DNA of 64,000 nucleotides, from positions 1,488,001 to 1,552,000 of the forward strand of contig NZ_QMEK01000001.1 of assembly GCF_003390845.1 (NCBI RefSeq), read 5' to 3'. Below, one piece after another: positions 24,465 to 33,651 of this stretch. The position numbers and the translations under genes are program-made. Numbering within the stretch: the stretch's first letter is position 1; the number at the start of each line of letters is the position of its first letter. The DNA is from Tropicimonas sp. IMCC34043 (GTDB lineage Bacteria > Pseudomonadota > Alphaproteobacteria > Rhodobacterales > Rhodobacteraceae). Below the pieces are notes generated by a model that did no database searches, was not told the origin of the DNA, and saw only the letters and a program-made list of their open reading frames with translations.

Positions 24465-25577
24465 TCAGGGCGTCAATGGCCGCCAGCAGGCCATCATGTC
24501 CGGCCCGATCTGCGCCACCCGGTCGAGCGCGAACCGCGGCGCCTCGGCCAGACGGTCGATGCCCATCGCGCCGAGCCCCGGCTGGCCCTCGGCGCCGAGC
24601 CCGAGACCGGCGGTGAAGGTGACCAGCTCGTCCACCAGCCCCGCCGACAGCAAGGCCGCGGCCAGCATGCCGCCACCCTCGCAGAACACCCGTGTCAGCC
24701 CCTCGGCTCCAAGCGCGGACAGCATCGCGCCCGGGTCAAGCTGGCGGTCGCTTGCGGTCGCGACCTCGATCGGATGCGCACCGCGCGCGCGCCAGACCGC
24801 CACCCGTTCAAGTGTTGCATCGGGCCCATGGCAGAGCCAGACCGGTGCCTCCGAGATCTCGTCAAACAGATGGCTGGCAGTCGGGATCTCCAGCCGCCGC
24901 GAGGCCACGATGCGCACGGGCTGGCGGTCGATGCCAAGGCCGCGGATTGTCAGCGAGGGGTCATCGGCGCGCGCCGTGCCGGCGCCAACCAGAACCGCAT
25001 CGTGACTGGCCCTCAGCGCATGGACCTGGCGCCGCGCGGCCAGCCCGGTGATCCACTGGCTCTCGCCCGTCGCGGTGGCGATCCGCCCGTCGACCGAGGT
25101 CGCAAGTTTCAGCGTCAGATGCGGCCGCCCGCTCGTGACCCGCCGCAGAAAGCCCTCGTTGGCGCGCCGCGCCTCGGGTTCCAGCACACCGGTCGTGACC
25201 GCAATCCCGGCCCGGCGCAGGATCGCATGGCCGCCGCCCGCAACCCGTGGATCGGGATCTTCAAGCGCCGTGACGACCCGGGCGACCCCTGCGGCGACCA
25301 GCGCCTCGGCGCAGGGCGGGGTGTGCCCGTGATGCGCGCAGGGCTCGAGCGAGACATAGGCCACAGCCCCCCGCGCCGCCGCGCCCGCCTGTGCCAGCGC
25401 GATAACTTCGGCATGGGGCCGCCCGCCATCCTGCGTCCAGCCGCGGCCGACGATGCGGCCGTCCCGCACGATCACGCAGCCGACGGCCGGATTGGGCCAG
25501 ACACGGCCCAGCCCGCGCCGCCCGAGCGCGATTGCCAGCGCCATGAACCGGCGGTCCGCCTCCGGTCCGACGCTCAC
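24465..25577 (-). CDS. ribD: Bifunctional riboflavin deaminase/reductase
   Basis: 370 residues. The N-terminal deaminase domain (1-~145) has zinc ligands His55 and catalytic Glu57 in [11 protein letters not shown], and Cys80 and Cys89 in [12 protein letters not shown]. The C-terminal reductase domain (~150-370) starts [20 protein letters not shown] and has the NADPH loop [12 protein letters not shown]. It carries out the second and third steps of riboflavin synthesis. Its start overlaps the nrdR stop by 4 bp, so the two are coupled. Confidence 0.95.
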   Translation of the reverse strand: MSVGPEADRRFMALAIALGRRGLGRVWPNPAVGCVIVRDGRIVGRGWTQDGGRPHAEVIALAQAGAAARGAVAYVSLEPCAHHGHTPPCAEALVAAGVARVVTALEDPDPRVAGGGHAILRRAGIAVTTGVLEPEARRANEGFLRRVTSGRPHLTLKLATSVDGRIATATGESQWITGLAARRQVHALRASHDAVLVGAGTARADDPSLTIRGLGIDRQPVRIVASRRLEIPTASHLFDEISEAPVWLCHGPDATLERVAVWRARGAHPIEVATASDRQLDPGAMLSALGAEGLTRVFCEGGGMLAAALLSAGLVDELVTFTAGLGLGAEGQPGLGAMGIDRLAEAPRFALDRVAQIGPDMMACWRPLTP

Positions 25578-26041
25578 TCCTTCGGGGGGTCCTTGGGCCG
25601 CAACTCGCTGACAAAGCGGTCGAAATCGCCGGCCTCCTGGAAATTCTTGTAGACGCTGGCGAAGCGCACATAGGCAACGGTATCGATCCGCGCCAGGCTC
25701 TCCATCACGATCTCGCCAATGACCTTCGAAGGGATGTCGGTCTCGCCCATGCTTTCGAGCCGGCGCACGATGCCCGAAATCATCTGATCCATGCGCTCCG
25801 GCTCCACGGGGCGCTTTTGCAGCGCGATGCGGATCGAGCGTTCCAGCTTGTCACGGTCGAAATCCTCGCGCCGACCGTTCGACTTGATCACCACGAGGTC
25901 GCGCAGCTGCACGCGCTCATAGGTGGTGAAACGGCCGCCGCAGGCCGGACAGAACCGGCGCCGCCGGATTGCAACGTGATCTTCCGCGGGTCGCGAATCT
26001 TTCACCTGGGTGTCGACGTTTCCGCAAAACGGGCAGCGCAT
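25574..26041 (-). CDS. nrdR: Transcriptional repressor NrdR
   Basis: 155 residues. The N-terminal zinc ribbon has Cys3, Cys6, Cys31 and Cys34 ([18 protein letters not shown] ... [13 protein letters not shown]). An ATP-cone (about 49-139, starting [17 protein letters not shown]) follows. It represses ribonucleotide reductase genes in response to bound ATP or dATP. ATG 26041 gives the invariant MRCPFC start. It is the first gene of the cluster with ribD and ribE. No clear NrdR box was seen in this window. Confidence 0.96.
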   Translation of the reverse strand: MRCPFCGNVDTQVKDSRPAEDHVAIRRRRFCPACGGRFTTYERVQLRDLVVIKSNGRREDFDRDKLERSIRIALQKRPVEPERMDQMISGIVRRLESMGETDIPSKVIGEIVMESLARIDTVAYVRFASVYKNFQEAGDFDRFVSELRPKDPPKE

Positions 26042-26178
26042 GGACCCCTCTTTCGTTGCTGATCTTGGGCCTCGTCCCTGGCCCCTCACGACGACTATAG
26101 GGAAGCCTCCACGCCTTGGGTAGGGGATTTATCCACATACCCTATCTGGGTCCAACGGACGTTGCGGCTGCGCTACCG

Positions 26179-26595
26179 TCACGCCAGATGCGCCACCACG
26201 TGGCGCCGGTGCATCGCCCGGCGGTGTTCGAACAGATAGATCCCCTGCCATGTTCCCAGCGCCATGCGACCGCCCGACACCGGGATCGACAGGCTGACCG
26301 GCATCAGCGCGGCCTTGATATGGGCCGGCATGTCGTCGGGTCCTTCGAAGGTATGGCGCAGATAGCTCATCGCCGGGGTGTCGGCCGGTGGCACCAGCCG
26401 GTCGAAGAACGCTTCCAGATCGGCCCGCACCTCGGGGTCGGCATTCTCCTGGATCAGCAGGCTGCAGGAGGTGTGGCGCACGAACAGCGTCAACAGCCCC
26501 TCGGCAACATGCAGCCCGGCGACCCAGACCGCGACCTCGTGGGTGAACTCGTACAGCCCGGCGCCGGAAGTCCGGATGGAAAACTCGGTCTGCAT
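26179..26595 (-). CDS. YjbQ family protein (UPF0047)
   Basis: 138 residues. VRHTSCSLLIQENADPEV and GTWQGIYLFEHR are the hallmark motifs of the YjbQ/UPF0047 family, a small trimeric beta-rich fold. Members have weak thiamine-phosphate synthase activity and are annotated as secondary thiamine-phosphate synthase, but the true role is unsettled. Monocistronic on the minus strand between nrdR and ubiV, with a strong hairpin just upstream. Confidence 0.9.
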   Translation of the reverse strand: MQTEFSIRTSGAGLYEFTHEVAVWVAGLHVAEGLLTLFVRHTSCSLLIQENADPEVRADLEAFFDRLVPPADTPAMSYLRHTFEGPDDMPAHIKAALMPVSLSIPVSGGRMALGTWQGIYLFEHRRAMHRRHVVAHLA

Positions 26596-26621
26596 CGCCT
26601 TGCTCCTTTCGGGACGACAGG

Positions 26622-26648
26622 AAGGCGCCCGCAGCTGGCGGGCGCCTT
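26622..26648 (-). terminator. Strong hairpin after ubiV
   Basis: AAGGCGCCCGC and GCGGGCGCCTT make a perfect 11-bp stem with a 5-nt loop. It lies 53 bp after the ubiV stop and 26 bp before the YjbQ start. It is likely the terminator of the ubiTUV operon. Confidence 0.65.
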
Positions 26649-26701
26649 ACGTGTCGCGCGGATCCTGCCGGCCGTTTCCGGATCCGGTCAGGCAGTTTCT
26701 G

Positions 26702-27607
26702 TCAGGCCGGCACTAGGGTATCGCCCGGCACGCCGTGGTAGAAGCCGTTGACGAACGGCGCCGCGATGCCGAGCGCGCCCAGCCGCGCCGCGCCCTCGGC
26801 CGCCTCGATCCGGCCCTGCAGCACGTCGTCAAAGGCCTTCGTCACCTCGATCATGTCGCAGGAATGCGGCATGACCCGGAAGTGGCTGACCCCCATGTCC
26901 CGCATCTCGTGCATCTCGGCCATCATCTCGAGATAGCCATAGCTGAGGGTCTGGATGCCGTTGACCGCCAGGAACGGCTTCTCGTCGAGCGTGGACAGGA
27001 CCATCCCGTCGTCATCCTCGCCACAGACGAACTGGCAACTGTCCTTGATCCGGCCGTGCGCCCGCGCGTGATAGCAGCGCGCCGACAGCGCCAGCGAGGC
27101 GCGTCCGAAGACCTGCACCTCGACCCCGACGCCAAGCCCGCGCGCCGCTTCGGCAAGCCCTGCGACGGCCGGTTTCGGCAGTTCGGCCAGCAGGCTGAAA
27201 TGGGTTGCGCCGCGACCGGCCAGATAGGCCATGGTGTCTTCGTTATAGACATTCAGCAGCGCGCCGATCCGGTGCGGCCGGTCCTTGAGATGCAGCAACG
27301 CGGCGGTGTTGTTCACCTCCAGATCGCGGCCCTGCTGCTGCGACCACTCCATCAGCAGCTTGCGCTCGCGTTTGATCACCACCTCGGCGAGCGAGGAATA
27401 CACCACCTGCTTGCCCGCGCGTGTCAGCCGCTCGGCGACCTCTTCGAGATGACGATCGTCGAAGAACGGCGTGCGTTTCGAGCAGACGACCTCGCCCAGA
27501 TATACGGTGCCCACAGGGCTTTCATCGGCAATCCGGCGATAGAAATCGAGCTTCCGCTCGGGGGCCCAGTGAAACAGGTTCGGGCCCAGGGTCAGTTGCG
27601 CGTCCAT
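26702..27607 (-). CDS. ubiV: O2-independent ubiquinone hydroxylase subunit UbiV (U32 family)
   Basis: 301 residues of the U32 peptidase-like family. Four cysteines match the 4Fe-4S ligands of UbiV in spacing: Cys42, Cys178, Cys191 and Cys195 (VVCSKRTPFF; ARCYHARAHGRIKDSCQFVC). UbiV forms a heterodimer with UbiU and hydroxylates the ubiquinone ring without oxygen, with prephenate as oxygen donor. It starts 5 bp after the ubiU stop, third gene of ubiT-ubiU-ubiV. It implies ubiquinone synthesis during anaerobic growth. Confidence 0.94.
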   Translation of the reverse strand: MDAQLTLGPNLFHWAPERKLDFYRRIADESPVGTVYLGEVVCSKRTPFFDDRHLEEVAERLTRAGKQVVYSSLAEVVIKRERKLLMEWSQQQGRDLEVNNTAALLHLKDRPHRIGALLNVYNEDTMAYLAGRGATHFSLLAELPKPAVAGLAEAARGLGVGVEVQVFGRASLALSARCYHARAHGRIKDSCQFVCGEDDDGMVLSTLDEKPFLAVNGIQTLSYGYLEMMAEMHEMRDMGVSHFRVMPHSCDMIEVTKAFDDVLQGRIEAAEGAARLGALGIAAPFVNGFYHGVPGDTLVPA

Positions 27608-27612
27608 CGCCG

Positions 27613-28611
27613 TCACCTCCACGTCTTGGTTTTCAGCGCGCCTTCGGTCTGTTTCTGCCCCTCGGTCAGGGCGACCAGATCGGCCAGCACAGGTTCTTTC
27701 CCGGCGACGATGGCATCGACTGCCGAACGGAAGGTCGACACCACTTTCTTGACATAGGCGCGGCTGCGCTGCCGCCCCTCGATCTTGAAGGCATGGACCC
27801 CGGCCGCAATCAACTCGGGCAGGACGGTCGCGGCATTCAGGCTCACCGGCTCCTCGAAGGCATAATATCCGCCCTCGCGCGAGTCGGTCAGATAGCGTCC
27901 CTTGCAGATCGTCGGATATCCCGCGGTCTCGTTGGCGCCGAAGCGGTCGATGGTATATCCGCCGAGCCGCGTCGACAGCGTTCCGTCGGGCGCCGACTGA
28001 TAGCTGACATTGGCCGCCGGCGAACAGGCGCCGTCCATGTTGGTCGACTGGCCGGTGACATAGCACGACAGCGAACAGCGCCCCTCGACCATCAGGCCAT
28101 GGTTGCCGAAGATGAAGGTCTCGACCTCGCAGGGGATCTCGGCGACCAGCCCGCCGATTTCGCTGACCGTCATGATCCGCGGCAACACCACACGCTTCAC
28201 CCCGAATTCGCGGACATAGAAGTCGATGGCCTCGGGGCTCGAGGCTGCGGCCTGCACCGACAGGTGGATGCGCAAGTCGGGATACATCCGGCAGATATAG
28301 TCGGCGACCGAGATGTCGGCGACGATGCAGGCATCGGCCCCCAGTTGCGCCGAAAGGTCGACCGCCTGTTTCCACAGCGCCACCTTGCCCGAGGGCGGGA
28401 ACGTGTTCAGCGTGATCAGCACCTTTGCGCCGTGATCGTGGGCATAGGCGATGGATTGCTCCATCTCGGCGGGAGTAAAGTTCAGCCCGGTGAAGTTCCG
28501 CGCATTGGTCGCGTTCTGATAGCCGCAATAGACCGCGTCTGCCCCGGCATCGACGGCGCTGCGCAGCGCCGCTGGCGTGCCGGCGGGACAGATCAGTTCG
28601 GGTTTTCTCAT
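27613..28611 (-). CDS. ubiU: O2-independent ubiquinone hydroxylase subunit UbiU (U32 family)
   Basis: 332 residues. MRKPELICPAGTPAALRSAV and DAVYCG at the start and the U32 signature EGRCSLSCYVTGQST are typical. Candidate Fe-S cysteines are 179, 183, 196 and 236 (TICKGRY). It is the partner of UbiV in anaerobic ring hydroxylation. Its ATG overlaps the ubiT stop by 4 bp. The order and coupling (ubiT, ubiU, ubiV) support one transcript started upstream of ubiT. Confidence 0.94.
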   Translation of the reverse strand: MRKPELICPAGTPAALRSAVDAGADAVYCGYQNATNARNFTGLNFTPAEMEQSIAYAHDHGAKVLITLNTFPPSGKVALWKQAVDLSAQLGADACIVADISVADYICRMYPDLRIHLSVQAAASSPEAIDFYVREFGVKRVVLPRIMTVSEIGGLVAEIPCEVETFIFGNHGLMVEGRCSLSCYVTGQSTNMDGACSPAANVSYQSAPDGTLSTRLGGYTIDRFGANETAGYPTICKGRYLTDSREGGYYAFEEPVSLNAATVLPELIAAGVHAFKIEGRQRSRAYVKKVVSTFRSAVDAIVAGKEPVLADLVALTEGQKQTEGALKTKTWR

Positions 28612-29171
28612 GACGGGTTGTCCTCCTTGCCTGTATTTCTGCTGGCTGCCCCTGCCCGTCTGAGCGCGTCGAGCGCAGCCTTGCCGGGCCGGCCCAACAG
28701 GCGGGCCACCGATTCCGCAATCGGTTCATCGACGTCGTCGAGCGCATTGCGCAGGCAGACCACCGCCTCGGTGTCGCCGCTGACGGTCAGCGCACGCGAA
28801 AAGAACAGCGCATCGCCGTCCTGTTCCCCGTCCATCAGGGCCAGCAGGTCGAGGAAACGCCCCGAGATCCGCGCCGCGTAGACGGGCATGTGGCGCCGGT
28901 CGAGGACCCGGAAATCGAGCGCGTCGGGGTCCGGGCGCAGGTACAACACGACCGGCAGGTCTGTCGGGTCGATCAGGAAGTAGACGTGCCGGTGCGGCCC
29001 CAGACGGTCGAACATCTCGGGGTTTTCAGCCGCGATCGCGGCCGCGATCCGCTTCAGGATCGGGGTCAGCAGGAAGGTCGGCAGCGGCGGATGCGGCAAT
29101 GACCGCAACAGCGATAGGGGAAACCTCCCCGTGGCGCCGGATGGGCGTGAGGAACTGAGGTCGATCGTCAT
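28608..29171 (-). CDS. ubiT: Anaerobic ubiquinone accessory factor UbiT (SCP2 domain)
   Basis: 187 residues with an SCP2 sterol-carrier fold: MFDRLGPHRHVYFLIDPTDL, VLYLRPDPDALDFRV and RISGRFLDLLALMDGEQDGD. UbiT binds the lipid intermediates for the O2-independent pathway, as UbiJ does in the aerobic one. ATG 29171 is preferred; the upstream in-frame Met (29252) adds 27 residues with no family match. The first gene of the operon. No TTGAT-N4-ATCAA FNR box was found, but a long AT-rich hairpin lies 100 bp upstream. Confidence 0.88.
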   Translation of the reverse strand: MTIDLSSSRPSGATGRFPLSLLRSLPHPPLPTFLLTPILKRIAAAIAAENPEMFDRLGPHRHVYFLIDPTDLPVVLYLRPDPDALDFRVLDRRHMPVYAARISGRFLDLLALMDGEQDGDALFFSRALTVSGDTEAVVCLRNALDDVDEPIAESVARLLGRPGKAALDALRRAGAASRNTGKEDNPS

Positions 29172-29271
29172 TGCACTGGAAAAACCGTATCGGGAAAGGA
29201 CACCCCGGTCATAAAGCAGATCGCCGTCGATGTCCGCGGAACGTATTGTCACAAGCAGCAGGACAGGCCCT

Positions 29272-29312
29272 CAGCAACACATTAAAATAAGAATTATTTC
29301 AATGTGTTGCTG
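29272..29312. repeat. 41-bp AT-rich near-perfect hairpin upstream of ubiT
   Basis: The outer arms CAGCAACACATT and AATGTGTTGCTG (12 bp, perfect) enclose AAATAA-GAA-TTATTT, with one A/C mismatch between the two blocks. In all, 18 of 19 positions pair around a 3-nt loop. It lies between the stop of the secreted-paralogue operon (29355) and ubiT (29171), both on the minus strand. No T-tract follows it, so it may be an operator or an RNA structure as well as a terminator. Confidence 0.75.
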
Positions 29313-29354
29313 TGCACACCGGGGCAACCGCCCCGGGGGGTGCCTGCCGGCGCC

Positions 29355-29807
29355 TCAGAACCCGATCTGCCGCATCTTGATCCGGCTGTCGCGGCACAGC
29401 GCCCAGCCGTGGGCTGCAGAATAATTCTGCCCGATCCGCGTGGCATTCATGTCCATCCCCTGCGGATCAGCCGCACCCTTGGCCACCGGGCCCGACGGAT
29501 CGATGGTGAACACGACCGAGCGGCTGCGTTGCTGCGTCAGCGACGGCCCCAGCGGTCGTTCGAGATAGACCCGCGTGGTGCCGGACTGGTTGACGAATCG
29601 GCGGGTGAAATCCCCTGCCGCGCACCAGAAATCGGTGTCCACCGCGCGCGGCTTGTAGATCACCTCGAACGCGCCTTGCCGCCCCGGGATCTCGTTCACC
29701 ACGAGAGTGTTATAGGCCCAATAGGCATTTGCCGGCGCCATGCCGGCAAGGCTTGCCGCCGCCGCGATCATCGCCCCGGCAAGCCGTTTTCCGATGTGTC
29801 GTTTCAT
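29355..29807 (-). CDS. Secreted hypothetical protein, paralogue 3 of 3
   Basis: 150 residues with a Sec signal (MKRHIGKRLAGAMIAAAA then AGMAPANA, cleavage near residue 28). The mature part has the shared pattern FEV..., WCAAGDF, TRVYLERPLGPS, VVFTIDPSGPV and a late Cys in HGWALCRD. The two cysteines could form a disulfide. It is the last gene of a three-gene operon of diverged relatives. I do not recognise a characterised family, but the pattern recurs in hypothetical Rhodobacterales periplasmic proteins. Function unknown. Confidence 0.8.
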   Translation of the reverse strand: MKRHIGKRLAGAMIAAAASLAGMAPANAYWAYNTLVVNEIPGRQGAFEVIYKPRAVDTDFWCAAGDFTRRFVNQSGTTRVYLERPLGPSLTQQRSRSVVFTIDPSGPVAKGAADPQGMDMNATRIGQNYSAAHGWALCRDSRIKMRQIGF

Positions 29808-29843
29808 CGCCCTTCTCCCCAAGTTGACTACCCCGCCGGCCCG

Positions 29844-30281
29844 TCAGATCTGTCCGGGCTCGACAACAAACGAACTCACGCACCCCGCCTGCGCGTGCGA
29901 GGCGCCATAGCTGTGGCCAACGGATTTTACGCTCATCGCATGGCCCTGTTCCGCCGCAGCAGCAGCGCCCGAGACCTCGGTCGAGGGGCGAACCGTGAAG
30001 GTGACCGAACTGCGCCCGGGATTGATCGCGCTTTTGCCGACAGGAGCGGCAACATAGATCCGTGTGTCACGCGGCAGGCCGAGACCCCGGATCGCATGGT
30101 CGCCGGCCGCACACCAATAGTCCTTGGCCCCCGCACCGGACATCCGGAACACCTCGAAGACACCCGGCCGCGCCGGATCGTCGATCACGATCATCCCGTT
30201 CGCCGCCCGATCCGCCAGCGCCGCAACCGACATCAGCGACAGCGCTCCGGCAGCTATCACAGATCCGAACCGAAGACGCAT
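29844..30281 (-). CDS. Secreted hypothetical protein, paralogue 2 of 3
   Basis: 145 residues with a signal peptide (MRLRFGSVIAAGALSLMSVA then ALA, cleavage near 23). It aligns by eye with its neighbour at 29355: FEVFRMS, YWCAAGDH, TRIYVAAPVGKS, VTFTVRPSTEV and a C-terminal Cys in AQAGCVSS. It starts 8 bp after the stop of the gene at 30290 and ends 36 bp before the next start, so all three are co-transcribed. Function unknown. Confidence 0.8.
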   Translation of the reverse strand: MRLRFGSVIAAGALSLMSVAALADRAANGMIVIDDPARPGVFEVFRMSGAGAKDYWCAAGDHAIRGLGLPRDTRIYVAAPVGKSAINPGRSSVTFTVRPSTEVSGAAAAAEQGHAMSVKSVGHSYGASHAQAGCVSSFVVEPGQI

Positions 30282-30289
30282 TTCCCCCC

Positions 30290-30724
30290 CTAGGACGACG
30301 ACGACGTTGCGTTCGGGACGTTGCAGAACGACAGCGAATGCGCGACCGAACGGTTCATGCCCACCCTGCGTGGCGTGACCAGCACCCCGCCACCCCAGGG
30401 CGAGCGCACATCGCGTCCGACAAGCGCAAAGCTCACGCTGTAGCGGGTTGCGACCGTCGGGCTCGGACCGAGGGGGCGGATTATCACCAGCCGGTCGGTC
30501 ATCCGGGCATTGAGCGGGCCATCGGCATAGCGCGCGGCATTGCAGAAAAAGACCGACCCTTGCTGGGCCCCGCCACCGGCAAACACCTCGATATTGTCAG
30601 GAGTGCCTCTGGTCAGAAGCCGCGGCGCATTCCCGTTGCGCGCAAGTGCCTGCCCCGCAGACAGCGCCAGTGTCACCGACACTGCCGCCGCCACCCCGAA
30701 AGCCATCAATCCGCGCCGTACCAT
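30290..30724 (-). CDS. Secreted hypothetical protein, paralogue 1 of 3
   Basis: 144 residues with a signal peptide (MVRRGLMAFGVAAAVSVTLA then LSAGQALA). It is the most diverged of the three. IEVFAGGG, VFFCNAARYA, RLVIIRPLGPS, YSVSFALVG and a late Cys in SLSFCNV keep the frame of the family, but the WCAAGD motif is reduced to FCNAA. It ends in a Ser-rich tail. First gene of the operon; about 210 bp upstream are free of genes. Confidence 0.78.
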   Translation of the reverse strand: MVRRGLMAFGVAAAVSVTLALSAGQALARNGNAPRLLTRGTPDNIEVFAGGGAQQGSVFFCNAARYADGPLNARMTDRLVIIRPLGPSPTVATRYSVSFALVGRDVRSPWGGGVLVTPRRVGMNRSVAHSLSFCNVPNATSSSS

Positions 30725-30936
30725 GCGTCGTTCCTTCCACAGCAGTTATTCTGGGCCGCCGCACGCCTCCAGACAATTCACGTCTGCGCGCCCGGACCCC
30801 CGATGCCCGACCCTAGCCCGCCGGCATGGCGCCTGCCAGACCGGCCCGGCAACGCGGGCAAGCCGACAGGGACCAAAGATAGATGGTATGCAGCCCCTGG
30901 GTTTGCCAGCCCCGCCCCCGTCGCCGCCGGCGGCTC

Positions 30937-31464
30937 TCAGGCCGGATGGATGGCGCCGGATACGGCGCGGCTGCCGCCCGGATCGGGCATGTGCAGAAAC
31001 CGGGCAAAGGCGCGCCAGACCTCTTCATCCCAGCTTCCGCTCGCGGCGCCCGAGGTTGACGGCAAAATCCACATCGCCATGCCTCCGACCTCGATCGGAC
31101 CATAGTCGACATGACGCCGTTGCAGAAATCTCTTGGCGGCGTTCTTGCCGTTGAAGGCAAAGCTCTGCGGGCGGTGCTGGCGCAGGAAGGCGGCAAGACG
31201 GCCCGGATCATAGGCTGCGGCCGGTATCGCGGCATCTGCGCCCGACACCCCCTTGGCAAGATCGGTCAGACCGATGCCAAACCCCAACAGCCGCAACTCG
31301 TCGCCCACCGACAGCGGCTCCGGGACCAGCCCGGCCCGAAACAGCACCGGCCAAAACTTGTTGCCCCGCCCGGCGTAATAGGCGCCAATTTCGCCGGACC
31401 TGCGCCCCGCGGCTGTGCCGCAGATCACGCTGCGGAGATTTGGGGCAACATGGTCCGGCAGCAT
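30937..31464 (-). CDS. mug: Mug-type mismatch-specific uracil-DNA glycosylase
   Basis: 175 residues of the Mug/TDG group. CGTAAGRRSGEIGAYYAG and GNKFWPVL (about 15-41) form the active-site strand and loop, and LPSTSGAA (134-141) is the DNA-intercalation motif. E. coli Mug has Asn-Pro (GINPG) where this protein has Thr-Ala-Ala (GTAAG), so the catalytic Asn is absent at that place. The Met is right for the family, but it lies 7 bp after the rpoD terminator stem and has no ribosome site. It may be a leaderless or readthrough gene. Confidence 0.85.
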   Translation of the reverse strand: MLPDHVAPNLRSVICGTAAGRRSGEIGAYYAGRGNKFWPVLFRAGLVPEPLSVGDELRLLGFGIGLTDLAKGVSGADAAIPAAAYDPGRLAAFLRQHRPQSFAFNGKNAAKRFLQRRHVDYGPIEVGGMAMWILPSTSGAASGSWDEEVWRAFARFLHMPDPGGSRAVSGAIHPA

Positions 31465-31471
31465 GGCAAAA

Positions 31472-31490
31472 CGCCCCCGAACCGGGGGCG
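31472..31490 (-). terminator. Rho-independent terminator of rpoD
   Basis: On the minus strand CGCCCCCG-GTT-CGGGGGCG is followed by TTTTGCC. It lies 7 bp after the rpoD TGA. The T-run leads directly into the mug start codon. Confidence 0.85.
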
Positions 31491-31497
31491 CCTTTCG

Positions 31498-33507
<2,010 letters not shown>

Positions 33508-33651
33508 CCAGATCTCCTGTCTCGCGGGAGCTGATTCGAAAAGGTACGGATCCCTGATTCCATACCCCACGAATCGCGCAGTTTCACCCGCCATAGTCGC
33601 AAGCACCGGTGATTCCAATCCCCACCGCTCGCATGGTTTAAAGCTCTGCCG

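Noticed and set aside
29172-29354. FNR box upstream of ubiT
   Set aside because: No TTGAT-N4-ATCAA or close variant was found on either strand. TTGTGACAA near 29250 lacks the spacing.
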